A program made the position numbers and the translations under genes. Below, in pieces: positions 35,919 through 46,741 of a stretch of DNA of 64,000 nt. Below the pieces are notes generated by a model. That model saw nothing but the letters and a program-made list of their open reading frames with translations. It was not told the DNA's origin and did not search any database. The number at the start of each line of letters is the position of its first letter. Positions within the stretch are counted from its first letter, which is position 1. This DNA is from Bradyrhizobium diazoefficiens (GTDB lineage Bacteria; Pseudomonadota; Alphaproteobacteria; Rhizobiales; Xanthobacteraceae), in assembly GCF_016612535.1 (NCBI RefSeq), contig NZ_JAENXS010000003.1, positions 248,001 to 312,000 of the forward strand, written 5' to 3'.

Positions 35919-36287
35919 TCACGCCGTATGCGCTTTGTAGGCGGCTTCATCCATGAGGCCGCCGAGCTCGCCCTTGTCGGCAATCCTGATCTTGAAGAAC
36001 CACGCCTTGCCTTGTGCATCCAAATTCACCAGCGCCGGCTCGGCGGCGAGATCGGGGTTGGTCGCGAGCACTTCACCGGAGATCGGCGCGTAGACGTCGG
36101 AGGCGGCTTTCACCGATTCCACGACGGCGGCGGCTTCCGCCTTCTTCAGGGTGCGGCCGAGCTTGGGCAGTTCGACGAACACGACGTCGCCGAGCTGCGA
36201 CTGCGCGTAATCGGTGATGCCGACGGTGGCGACATCGCCGTCGATGGCGAGCCATTCGTGGTCGGAGGTGTACAGCGTCGTGGTCAT
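35919..36287 (-). CDS. gcvH: Glycine cleavage system H protein
   Basis: The product is 122 residues. It carries the aminomethyl group between the P and T proteins on a lipoyl lysine, K60 in [15 protein letters not shown]. The N-terminal [20 protein letters not shown] and the [15 protein letters not shown] region (parts) are family features. It starts 10 bases after the gcvT stop on the minus strand. Lipoate is added by enzymes encoded elsewhere. Confidence 0.97.
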   Translation of the reverse strand: MTTTLYTSDHEWLAIDGDVATVGITDYAQSQLGDVVFVELPKLGRTLKKAEAAAVVESVKAASDVYAPISGEVLATNPDLAAEPALVNLDAQGKAWFFKIRIADKGELGGLMDEAAYKAHTA

Positions 36288-36297
36288 TGTCTTGTCC

Positions 36298-37446
36298 TCA
36301 GCGTTTGTAGGTGTTTTTCACGAAGGGCATGGCGGCGACGGTGAGCGGCAGACGCTGTCCGCGCACCTCGGCGAAGAGTTTCGTGTCGAGCGCGCTCAGG
36401 GTCGTCGGCACGTAGCCCATCGCCACCGGCGCGTTCAGGCTTGGGCCAAAGCCGCCCGAGGTGACCTTTCCGATCGGCTCGCCGCTCGCGCTATCAGCAA
36501 ACAGCAGCGCGCCCTCGCGCACCGGCGCGCGGCCTTCGGCGCGCAGGCCGACGCGACGTCGGCTTGCGCCCTGATCGAAATGAGCGAGAATCGTCTCGGC
36601 GCTGGGAAAGCCGCCGGCGCGCACCCCGCCTGTGCGACGGCTCTTCTGCACCGACCATTCCAGCGCGGCCTCGACCGGCGTGGTCGCTGTGTCGATGTCG
36701 TGGCCGTAGAGACAGAGCCCGGCTTCCAGCCGCAGGCTGTCGCGGGCGCCAAGACCGATCGGCATCACGTCCGAATTTTCGAGGAGCATCCTGGCAAGGT
36801 GCTCGGCATCCGCAGCGGGGACTGAAATCTCGAACCCATCCTCGCCGGTGTAGCCGGAGCGCGAGACGAAACAGGCGAGGCCGGCAACTTTGTGCGGGCC
36901 GGCGTCCATGAACTTCATGGCAGGCGCCTCTGCACATAATTTGGCCAGCGCGGCTTCGGCCTTCGGGCCCTGCAGCGCGATCAGCGCGCGGTCGGCGAGC
37001 GGCTCGATGATGCAGTCGTCCGAGAGATTGGCGCGCAGATGCGCCTCGTCCTCTTTCTTGCAGGCGGCGTTGACCACCAGGAACAAATGATCACCGAAAT
37101 TGGCGACCATCAGATCGTCCAGAATGCCGCCATCTTCGTTGGTGAACTGGGCGTAGCGCTGCCGCCCCGGCGCAACCGCGGCGATGTCCTGCGGCACCAG
37201 CCGTTCCAGCGCGCGCGCGGCGTCCTCGACTTGGCCCGACTTGGGCCGAAGCGCGATCTGGCCCATATGGGAGACATCGAACAGGCCGGCCGAGGCGCGG
37301 GTATGGAGGTGCTCTTTCAGCACGCCGGCCGGATATTGCACCGGCATGTCATAGCCCGCGAACGGCACCATCTTGCCGCCAAGGGACACATGAAGCCCGT
37401 GCAGGGGCGTAGTCCTAAGAGAATCTCGGTCGTCGCGCGCAAGCAT
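36298..37446 (-). CDS. gcvT: Aminomethyltransferase (glycine cleavage T protein)
   Basis: The product is 382 residues. It moves the aminomethyl carbon from GcvH to tetrahydrofolate, giving 5,10-methylene-THF and ammonia. Family features are [28 protein letters not shown] (parts), [23 protein letters not shown] and the C-terminal [17 protein letters not shown]. The start is ATG 37444-37446 with GAGGG upstream; the longer frame reads through the riboswitch. A tandem glycine riboswitch lies 54 bases upstream. Confidence 0.96.
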   Translation of the reverse strand: MLARDDRDSLRTTPLHGLHVSLGGKMVPFAGYDMPVQYPAGVLKEHLHTRASAGLFDVSHMGQIALRPKSGQVEDAARALERLVPQDIAAVAPGRQRYAQFTNEDGGILDDLMVANFGDHLFLVVNAACKKEDEAHLRANLSDDCIIEPLADRALIALQGPKAEAALAKLCAEAPAMKFMDAGPHKVAGLACFVSRSGYTGEDGFEISVPAADAEHLARMLLENSDVMPIGLGARDSLRLEAGLCLYGHDIDTATTPVEAALEWSVQKSRRTGGVRAGGFPSAETILAHFDQGASRRRVGLRAEGRAPVREGALLFADSASGEPIGKVTSGGFGPSLNAPVAMGYVPTTLSALDTKLFAEVRGQRLPLTVAAMPFVKNTYKR

Positions 37447-37500
37447 CACAGGGGCCCTCGGCGGTTCCCCGGGGACGATTCCCCGGTAGATCCAGTCGAA

Positions 37501-37672
37501 GCCCCATCTGTCGCTGTGCCTGAGAGTATTATCCCGTCGGCGGACGCTGGTCCGGGTTATGCCCGTCGGCGCCTCTTTCCAGATGTCGTCAAAGCCACGC
37601 GGTCCGTTTGCCTGAGAGTTTCCGGGGCGGTTGCTCCTTCGGCGCCGGCAAGTGATGCCGGTCTCTCCCGAC
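37501..37672 (-). ncRNA. Tandem glycine riboswitch upstream of gcvT
   Basis: On the minus strand two glycine aptamers follow each other. The first reads GGGAGAGACCGGCA, CGCCGAAGGAGCAACC and GGAAACTCTCAGGCAAACGG. The second reads TCTGGAAAGAG, GCGCCGACGGGCATAACC, and CTCTCAGGCACAGCGACAGA. The paired CTCTCAGGCA elements at 37511-37520 and 37609-37618 are the conserved cores. Such riboswitches turn on gcv genes when glycine is high. Confidence 0.93.
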
Positions 37673-37896
37673 GTGGCCGTACGATACAGATGGGTAAAGA
37701 CCACAGCCCAGCCAAGCCTGTCAACGCGCCCGTTGCGGCTTTCAACGGGATTGCGCGCCTGCGGCAACCCTCTGATCTCTCTGCACAGTTTCTGGACAGC
37801 GAAGCTGGCCTTGTCTAAAAGCGCTTTGGCCCGCAGATATCAGCCCAAACCCAGCGGTTTGGATGGCGTATAGCGGGTCCAAGCACACCCGATTGG

Positions 37897-40581
<2,685 letters not shown>

Positions 40582-40605
40582 GCGCGCGCACCGACCGCTG
40601 AGCGG

Positions 40606-41109
40606 TCAGCCCTTCTTCAGGAATACATACTCGGCCGAGTAGGGCGCGCTCTTGAACTCGCCGGCCTTGTCGCACGCGCCGTCGAGCTTGCCGCCATGGG
40701 TGTTGATGCGCTGGACTGTGGTGACCGGCGTCAGCACGCCGCTGCCGCGATGTGAGGCGACGTCCAGCTTCAGCCAGGCGATATCGGCGGCCGTTGCGCC
40801 CGGCGCATTGCCGATGACCTTGCCGACGACGGCGCTGCCGTCGGGATGCTCCCAGTTCGGCCCGGCATAGTGGCGGCCGACGGTTTTGCCCTCGGAGAGC
40901 AGCGTCGCGATCGGCTCGCGAAAGCCCCAGGCGAGCTTGCCGTCGGTGCCGGCCTTGCACTCATAGACCTGCGCGCCTTCGGCATGGACGCTGAGCACGA
41001 CGCTCTCGCCTGATGCGGCGATGGCGTCGGGCAACGCGTCGGCAGCGACGGCGGGTCCGATCAGGGCCGCGAGCAGCAGGCAGGGGGCAGCAAGCTTGAT
41101 GGACATCAT
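40606..41109 (-). CDS. Secreted DUF3455 protein
   Basis: The 167-residue product has a signal peptide (MMSIKLAAPCLLLAALIGPAVAA) and a single DUF3455-like domain: GAQVYECKAGTDGKLAWGFREPIATL (parts), GRHYAGPNWEHPDGSAVVGKV and GSGVLTPVTTVQRINTHGGKLDGACDKAG (parts), with a terminal EYVFLKKG. It is periplasmic or extracellular; its biochemical role is unknown. The start is the first of two ATGs after GGAGACC. Its promoter region overlaps the icd terminator. Confidence 0.88.
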   Translation of the reverse strand: MMSIKLAAPCLLLAALIGPAVAADALPDAIAASGESVVLSVHAEGAQVYECKAGTDGKLAWGFREPIATLLSEGKTVGRHYAGPNWEHPDGSAVVGKVIGNAPGATAADIAWLKLDVASHRGSGVLTPVTTVQRINTHGGKLDGACDKAGEFKSAPYSAEYVFLKKG

Positions 41110-41130
41110 GGTCTCCGCGAAAGCTTTCAC

Positions 41131-41164
41131 AAAACGAACGGGCCGCGCTTACGACGCGGCCCGT
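41131..41164 (-). terminator. icd terminator
   Basis: On the minus strand, ACGGGCCGCG and CGCGGCCCGT form a perfect 10-bp stem with a 7-base loop, followed by TCGTTTT. It lies 42 bases after the icd stop codon. Confidence 0.85.
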
Positions 41165-41205
41165 GATGATGTCTGGCCCAGTCGGGCGAAATTGCGGTCG
41201 GCGGC

Positions 41206-42417
41206 TTAGGCCAACGCCTTCGTGAGATTCTCCGCGACCTTGTCGAGGAAGCCGGTGGTCGACAGCCAGCGCTGGTCGGCGCCGACCAGCAGCGCGAGGT
41301 CCTTGGTCATGTAGCCTTCCTCGACGGTGTCGACGCAGACCTTCTCCAGGGTGTTCGCGAACTTGGCGAGCTCGGCATTGTTGTCGAGCTTGGCGCGGTG
41401 CGACAGGCCACGGGTCCAGGCGAAGATCGACGCGATCGAGTTGGTCGAGGTCTCCTTGCCCTTCTGGTGCTCGCGGTAATGGCGGGTCACCGTGCCGTGG
41501 GCGGCTTCGGCTTCGACCGTCTTGCCGTCGGGGGTGAGCAGCACCGAGGTCATCAGGCCAAGCGAGCCGTAGCCCTGCGCGACCGTGTCGGACTGCACGT
41601 CGCCGTCGTAGTTCTTGCAGGCCCAGACATAGCCGCCCGACCATTTCAGCGCCGAGGCCACCATGTCGTCGATCAGGCGGTGCTCGTAGGTCAGGCCCTT
41701 GGCCTCGAATTCTTTCTTGAACTCGCGGTCGTAGATGTCCTGGAAGATGTCCTTGAAGCGGCCGTCATAGACCTTCAGGATCGTGTTCTTGGTCGAGAGA
41801 TAGACCGGATAGCCGCGCAGTAGGCCGTAGTTCAGCGAGGCGCGGGCGAAATCGACGATGGAATCGTCGAGATTGTACATTCCCATCGCGACGCCGGCAT
41901 CGGGGGCCTTGAACACTTCCTTCTCAATCACGGTGCCGTCCTCGCCGACGAACTTCATCGACAGGGTGCCCTTGCCCGGGAACTTGAAGTCGGTGGCGCG
42001 GTACTGGTCGCCATAAGCGTGGCGGCCGATGATGATCGGCTTGGTCCAGCCGGGAACGAGGCGGGGCACGTTCTTGCAGATGATCGGCTCGCGGAAGATC
42101 ACGCCGCCGAGAATGTTTCGGATGGTGCCGTTCGGCGACTTCCACATCTGCTTGAGGTTGAACTCCTTCACCCGGGCCTCGTCCGGGGTGATGGTGGCGC
42201 ACTTGACGCCGACGCCGACCTTCTTGATGGCTTCGGCTGCGTCGATGGTGACCTGATCGTTGGTCTGGTCGCGGTATTCCATCCCCAGGTCGAAATACAT
42301 CAGCTCGACATCCAGGAACGGGTTGATCAGCTTGTCCTTGATGTACTGCCAGATGATCCGGGTCATCTCGTCGCCATCGAGTTCGACGACGGGATTGGAT
42401 ACCTTGATTTTTGCCAT
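41206..42417 (-). CDS. icd: Isocitrate dehydrogenase (NADP), eukaryote-like subfamily
   Basis: The product is 403 residues, the homodimeric NADP-type enzyme that converts isocitrate to 2-oxoglutarate. Features are [49 protein letters not shown] (parts), [25 protein letters not shown] and [17 protein letters not shown]. The last is the NADP-binding region of this subfamily. The start is ATG 42415-42417; the upstream frame is not conserved. It is monocistronic with its own terminator. Confidence 0.97.
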   Translation of the reverse strand: MAKIKVSNPVVELDGDEMTRIIWQYIKDKLINPFLDVELMYFDLGMEYRDQTNDQVTIDAAEAIKKVGVGVKCATITPDEARVKEFNLKQMWKSPNGTIRNILGGVIFREPIICKNVPRLVPGWTKPIIIGRHAYGDQYRATDFKFPGKGTLSMKFVGEDGTVIEKEVFKAPDAGVAMGMYNLDDSIVDFARASLNYGLLRGYPVYLSTKNTILKVYDGRFKDIFQDIYDREFKKEFEAKGLTYEHRLIDDMVASALKWSGGYVWACKNYDGDVQSDTVAQGYGSLGLMTSVLLTPDGKTVEAEAAHGTVTRHYREHQKGKETSTNSIASIFAWTRGLSHRAKLDNNAELAKFANTLEKVCVDTVEEGYMTKDLALLVGADQRWLSTTGFLDKVAENLTKALA

Positions 42418-42776
42418 GATCGGAGAAGCCTCTTGGGAACGGCGCATTTGGCGCGCCACGGGAATATAAGTCGCCTCTTAGCACCGCGACGCGGCGGGCG
42501 AAAGCCAAGGGATTATGCACTTTTAGCTCATCCAGCTTCCATTGATGGGGGGCGGGGAGCGGCCGTCCCGCAGGGGCGGGGCTGAAGCTTCAGGAGAGAT
42601 TCAAAAGTCGAATCCAACCCGTTATTTCCCTTGAGAATTCTGTCAGGACAGGCAAACGACTGGCGGACGGGCAGCCGGCCTAAAGATCTGGCCGAGGCCA
42701 AGCCAAGGCCGGCTTTGAATCAATTCCTGAAGGGCCCTCTCCAAGGCCTTGAGAACCACTGTGAAAGCGAAACGAG
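42418..42776. other. Intergenic region between divergent icd and the TrmJ-like gene
   Basis: About 360 bases with no gene. It must hold both promoters. A GC-rich hairpin-like run GCGGCCGTCCCGCAGGGGCGGGG lies near 42560-42582, seen only in part as CCCGC/GCGGG pairing. No recognised operator or RNA motif was found. Confidence 0.5.
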
Positions 42777-43976
42777 ATGTCGGGGACTGACAAGAGCAAG
42801 GCGGGCCTCGCCCTCGACGGTCCCATCGTGATCCTGGTCGAGCCGCAGCTCGGGGAAAACATCGGCATGGCCGCGCGCGCCATGGGCAACTTCGCGCTCG
42901 GCGCCTTGCGCATCGTCAACCCCCGCGACGGCTGGCCCAACATCGCCGCCCAGCGCGCGGCCGCCGGCGCCGACCACATTCTGGAAAAGGTCGAACTGTT
43001 CGACACGGTCGGTGAGGCCGTCGCCGATCTCGACCTGCTGTTTGCCACCACCGCCCGGCCGCATGATCAGGCCAAGCCCGTGGTGGGGCCGGAAGCGGCT
43101 GCGGCCGAGATTTCAGGGCATGTAGCCACAGGGGGCAAGGCCGGCATCCTGTTCGGCCGGGAGCGCTGGGGACTGACCAACGAGGAGGTGGGGCTTGCCA
43201 ACCGCATCATCACCTTCCCGGTCAATCCGGGCTTTGCCTCGCTCAACCTTGCCCAGGCCGTGCTGCTGGTTGGCTATGAATGGTTCAAGCGGGCGACATC
43301 CGGCGAGCTGCCGCACGCCATGCCGGAGCGCTCCGAGCGCGCCTCCCAGCACCAGATGCAGGCCTTCTTCGACAATTTGATCCGCGAGCTCGACCGGGTT
43401 GAGTTCCTGCGGCCCGCCGAGAAGCGCGACACCATGCTGGTGAACCTGCGCAACATTTTCAGCCGCATGGAGCCGACCAAGCAGGACATGCACACCCTCC
43501 ATGGAGTCGTCATGGCGATCGCCGAGGGCCGCAAGGGCCCGGCCAAGGGCGGCGTGCTCGACGGCGAGCAGGCCACGCGGCTGCGCGCGTTGCTGGCCGA
43601 GCACGGGCAGGGCGGCGGCGTGCCCGACAGTGGCTCGACGGTGCGCGGGCTCGCGCGCCTGCTCCGCCGCAACCCGACCGACGCCGAGCGCCTGCTCTGG
43701 CAGGCGCTGACCCGTGATCGCCGCTTCGCTGGACAGTTCAAGCGCCAGACTCCGGTCGGAAGGCACATTCCGGATTTCGTCTCGTTCCCGCACCGCATCG
43801 CGATCGAACTGGTCAATCCGGGCGAGGGCGAGACGATCGCGGCAGATCGCGCGTCGCGACGGGCGTGGCTCGAGGCGCGCGATTACCGGGTGATGGAGAT
43901 GCGCGCGGCGGACGTGGAGCGGGATATCGAGGCGGAGCTGGTGCGGTTGCAAGGGATGATCGAGCAGAGCGTGTAA
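42777..43976 (+). CDS. TrmJ-like RNA methyltransferase fused to a DUF559 domain
   Basis: The product is 399 residues. Residues 15-250 are a SpoU/TrmH-type (SPOUT) methyltransferase close to TrmJ, which methylates the 2'-O of nucleotide 32 in tRNAs: VILVEPQLGENIGMAARAMGNFAL, KAGILFGRERWGLTNEEV and NPGFASLNLAQAVLLVGYEW (parts). Residues 287-394 form a second domain, LARLLRRNPTDAERLLWQAL, FKRQTPVGRHIPDFVSF, GYRV-like DYRVMEMRAADVE, that matches the DUF559 (PD-(D/E)XK/Vsr-like) family. The usual acidic IELDG turn reads IELVNPGEGE, so nuclease activity is doubtful. The end is followed by a palindromic repeat. Confidence 0.9.
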   Translation: MSGTDKSKAGLALDGPIVILVEPQLGENIGMAARAMGNFALGALRIVNPRDGWPNIAAQRAAAGADHILEKVELFDTVGEAVADLDLLFATTARPHDQAKPVVGPEAAAAEISGHVATGGKAGILFGRERWGLTNEEVGLANRIITFPVNPGFASLNLAQAVLLVGYEWFKRATSGELPHAMPERSERASQHQMQAFFDNLIRELDRVEFLRPAEKRDTMLVNLRNIFSRMEPTKQDMHTLHGVVMAIAEGRKGPAKGGVLDGEQATRLRALLAEHGQGGGVPDSGSTVRGLARLLRRNPTDAERLLWQALTRDRRFAGQFKRQTPVGRHIPDFVSFPHRIAIELVNPGEGETIAADRASRRAWLEARDYRVMEMRAADVERDIEAELVRLQGMIEQSV

Positions 43977-43980
43977 GTGC

Positions 43981-44067
43981 CGTAGGGTGGATTAGCCGAA
44001 GGCGTAATCCACCAATTCTCGTGCGGCGACCAAAGTGGTGGATTACGCTTCGCTAATCCACCCTACG
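43981..44067. repeat. GTAGGGTGGATTAGCC palindromic repeat
   Basis: CGTAGGGTGGATTAGCCGAA at the left and TTCGCTAATCCACCCTACG at the right form a long dyad, with inner hairpins of GGTGGATTA/TAATCCACC. It is the same family as the core of the three 180-bp units at 32341-32868. It overlaps the stop codon of the minus-strand gene at 44063. Confidence 0.85.
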
Positions 44068-44818
44068 AAGCGCGGCCCAGCTGTACGTCGCGGTCGACGG
44101 CGATCCATGTCGTCCTCGCCACCGCCAGCAACCTCCCGGCTTGATCATGTGCCGCAGCCTCGGCCGTGCGTTTGCGGCCGTCGCGGCCGGTTGGCCAGGC
44201 CGTGATGATGCAACGGTCGCCGGGGCGCGGCCGGGCCTCGATCCGGGCTGACATCCGGCCCAACAGAAGCGGGGCCCGGTCGAAGTTGTTGCTCTGTTGA
44301 TTGTAGTTGCAGGCATAGCCAGTCGGGCAATCGAGCGCCGACCAAAGAAACTCCGGGGCGACCAGGCCATCCTCGGCGGCCAAATTGGCGTCCGGCGTCC
44401 AGCTCGCCGCGAGCACGGCGTTCTGCGAATGACGGCCGAGCGGTCCGGCAAAGATGCGCAGGCCGTCTCCTCTTGCCCGCGCGGGCCCGCAGACGAAACA
44501 TGTCGGCAGCGGATGCTCGTGCGGCTTCACCGGCGTCAGCAATTCGGCGGCGCAGGCCTCTTCCAAGCTGGCTGTCTCCAGTCGCGCAAGCTCGACGCTC
44601 ACCGCTCGTCCGGTTGCGACGACGCTGCCGCCATCGCGAAGCGCCCATGTGCCGTCGTTGGTCGCGACCGCATCCAGCGGTGTGTCAAGGCGAGGCGGCG
44701 CCCGCAGCGTCACCTCTGCACCGCCGGGAATGTGCCGGGCCAGCCGGCCGCAGACATAGCCGCCGTTTGCGGAGTTCGGAGGACCGCAATAGCGCTTGTC
44801 GATGATGATCTCTGTCAT
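44063..44818 (-). CDS. Hot-dog-like hypothetical protein
   Basis: The product is 251 residues, starting at ATG 44816-44818. It reads as two hot-dog-type halves: KRYCGPPNSANGGYVCGRLA near the N-terminus and EDGLVAPEFLWSALDCPTGYA in the middle, the latter typical of acyl-CoA thioesterase-like proteins. A CFVCGPARARGDGLRIF segment with two cysteines lies between them. It probably binds an acyl or aryl thioester, but no active-site residue can be named. It is the last gene of a three-gene unit with the oxidoreductase and MddA-like genes, 25 bases after the former. Confidence 0.75.
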   Translation of the reverse strand: MTEIIIDKRYCGPPNSANGGYVCGRLARHIPGGAEVTLRAPPRLDTPLDAVATNDGTWALRDGGSVVATGRAVSVELARLETASLEEACAAELLTPVKPHEHPLPTCFVCGPARARGDGLRIFAGPLGRHSQNAVLAASWTPDANLAAEDGLVAPEFLWSALDCPTGYACNYNQQSNNFDRAPLLLGRMSARIEARPRPGDRCIITAWPTGRDGRKRTAEAAAHDQAGRLLAVARTTWIAVDRDVQLGRAS

Positions 44819-44843
44819 CGGTCTCTCCATCTCTCTTCCCACG

Positions 44844-45821
44844 TTACCTTATCTTGAGCACAATTCGTCCCTGAACAGTCCGATTGGCCACGGCGCGCAT
44901 GGCCTCAGCGACCTCCTCCAAAGGGAGGACGCGATCGATGTGCGGGCGGATGTGCCCTTCGGCCAGCAACTGCATCAGCGTGTCATTTGCGCGCGCGGCT
45001 TCGAGGGGGAATTTCTCCGCCCAGGCGCCAGCGAACACACCGATGATGGAATAGTTCTTCAACAGCGGGAGGTTCATCGGGACCTGTGGAATCTCGCCGC
45101 TGGTGAAGCCGATCGGCATCAGCCGTCCGCCCCAATTCATCAGCCGGGCCATCTGCTCGAAGATCGCGCCGCCGACATTGTCGAAGCCGACATCGATACC
45201 GTCTCCGCCAGTGATCGACTTGATCCGGACGCGCAGATCTTCGCTGCGATAGTTGAGGACCTCGCCGGCGCCATAGCCGTGCGCCAACGCCGCCTTGTCG
45301 TCGGAACCGACGCCGGCGAGGACGCGCAGACCCAGATGGCGGCCGAGGTCGACGGCGGCGAGGCCAACTCCACCCGCAGCGCCCGTGATGAAAACGGTCT
45401 CACCGGGCTGTGCCCGTGCCCGCTCGACCAGCGCATAATAGGCCGTGCCGTAATTGTGCAGCACCGTCGCAGCCGCTTCGAATGCAACGCCATCAGGTAG
45501 GCGCACGCTCTTCGATTCCTTCGCTATCATCCGTTCGGCGTAGCCGCCGGTCCAGCTGCTGCATGCCACGCGGTCGCCGGGGCCGAACTTTGTGACCTTC
45601 TCGCCGACAGTGACGACGATGCCGGATGCTTCGGTGCCTGGGACGAAGGGCAAGGGTGGCCGCATCTGGTAGAGGCCCGAGACGAGTAGCTGGTCCATGA
45701 AGCTCACCGACGCCGTATGGACGTCGATGAGAATCTCGTCACCAGCTGGCTTTGGCTCGGTGATCTCACCGACGCGCAAATCCGCAGGGCCGGTGAACGA
45801 GCTGCATAGAATGGCTTTCAT
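44844..45821 (-). CDS. NADPH:quinone oxidoreductase (zinc-independent MDR family)
   Basis: The product is 325 residues. It belongs to the medium-chain dehydrogenase family and has no zinc-binding cysteines. The nucleotide-binding loop VFITGAAGGVGLAAVDLGRHLG is at about 140-160, and PFVPGTEASGIVVTVG lies in the catalytic domain. Such enzymes reduce quinones or activated alkenes with NADPH. The stop codon is in the promoter-distal direction; its ATG overlaps the stop of the MddA-like gene (45818-45821), so the two are translationally coupled. Confidence 0.9.
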   Translation of the reverse strand: MKAILCSSFTGPADLRVGEITEPKPAGDEILIDVHTASVSFMDQLLVSGLYQMRPPLPFVPGTEASGIVVTVGEKVTKFGPGDRVACSSWTGGYAERMIAKESKSVRLPDGVAFEAAATVLHNYGTAYYALVERARAQPGETVFITGAAGGVGLAAVDLGRHLGLRVLAGVGSDDKAALAHGYGAGEVLNYRSEDLRVRIKSITGGDGIDVGFDNVGGAIFEQMARLMNWGGRLMPIGFTSGEIPQVPMNLPLLKNYSIIGVFAGAWAEKFPLEAARANDTLMQLLAEGHIRPHIDRVLPLEEVAEAMRAVANRTVQGRIVLKIR

Positions 45822-46606
45822 TGGGGCGCTCCGGCAGATCGTGGGGGCTGGCGGTCTTCCGTTTGGCGTACGAACAGACGCGGCGCCAGCATGGGAACGC
45901 GCCGGCGATAGTCATGATAGGCCGCGCCGAACTCCACGATCAGATCGCGCTCCTCGAACTGCAGCGCGACCAGGATGTAGGCGGTGTTCGCGAGTGCGAA
46001 GAGCAGATGGCCGACGGTCATTTCGGGCGTAGCCCAGAATGCGAGCAGGAAGCCGAGCATGAGCGGATGCCGCACGATCTTGTAGAGCAGCGGCGTCCGG
46101 AAGGATTGGCCTGATATCTCGGCTCCGCGCCACGCGACGAAAGCCTGGCGCAGGCCGAACAGATCGAAATGATCGATCATGTAGGTCGATGCGAACGCGA
46201 TCAGCCAGCCGAGCCAATGCACTGACGTCAGCAGCCAGGCCAGAAGTCCGTCCGTTTGCCAGATCACTGTGGGGATCGGACGCCACTGCCAGAACAACAA
46301 GAGGAGGATCAGGCTCGAGAGCAGCACATAGGTGCTGCGCTGGCAGGCCGCGGGAAGGAATTTGCCCCACCATCGCTTGAACGCCGGGCGTGCCATCACG
46401 CTGTGCTGGATCGCAAACAGGCTCACCAGCAGAAGGTTGACGATTATGGCCTCGCTCACATTCGCCGTGCTGCCGACGTCGATCGACTTGTCGATTGATT
46501 TGGACACGACATAATTGCCGACGAAACCGAGCGCATAGAGAAACGAGATCGTGAACAGGGCGTAGCTCACGAGGGCATAGAGCAGGATCAGGAGGCGCGA
46601 GAGCAT
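45818..46606 (-). CDS. mddA: MddA-like methanethiol S-methyltransferase / NnrU-type membrane protein
   Basis: The product is 262 residues with about five membrane helices and an isoprenylcysteine-methyltransferase-like core: LFAIQHSVMARPAFKRWW, then SFRTPLLYKIVRHPLMLGFLLAFW (parts), with R-H-P at the SAM/substrate site, and FEERDLIVEFGAAYHDYRRRVP. This pattern fits MddA, which methylates methanethiol to dimethyl sulfide and has been reported in Bradyrhizobium and Pseudomonas. It is the first gene of a three-gene unit, divergent from the BTAD fusion regulator (135 bases between). NnrU and other ICMT-like roles are alternatives. Confidence 0.75.
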   Translation of the reverse strand: MLSRLLILLYALVSYALFTISFLYALGFVGNYVVSKSIDKSIDVGSTANVSEAIIVNLLLVSLFAIQHSVMARPAFKRWWGKFLPAACQRSTYVLLSSLILLLLFWQWRPIPTVIWQTDGLLAWLLTSVHWLGWLIAFASTYMIDHFDLFGLRQAFVAWRGAEISGQSFRTPLLYKIVRHPLMLGFLLAFWATPEMTVGHLLFALANTAYILVALQFEERDLIVEFGAAYHDYRRRVPMLAPRLFVRQTEDRQPPRSAGAPQ

Positions 46607-46741
46607 GTTTTTTCCTATTGTGCCTGATACAGCGGTGCCGCATGCAGGAGCTTGAATCGCTCGTAGGCGAGGCGACTCGATCCGGGCCCATGGCTATCGC
46701 TCGACCGTCCCCTGTGCGCCCCCCGAGTGGAGGAAGATTCC

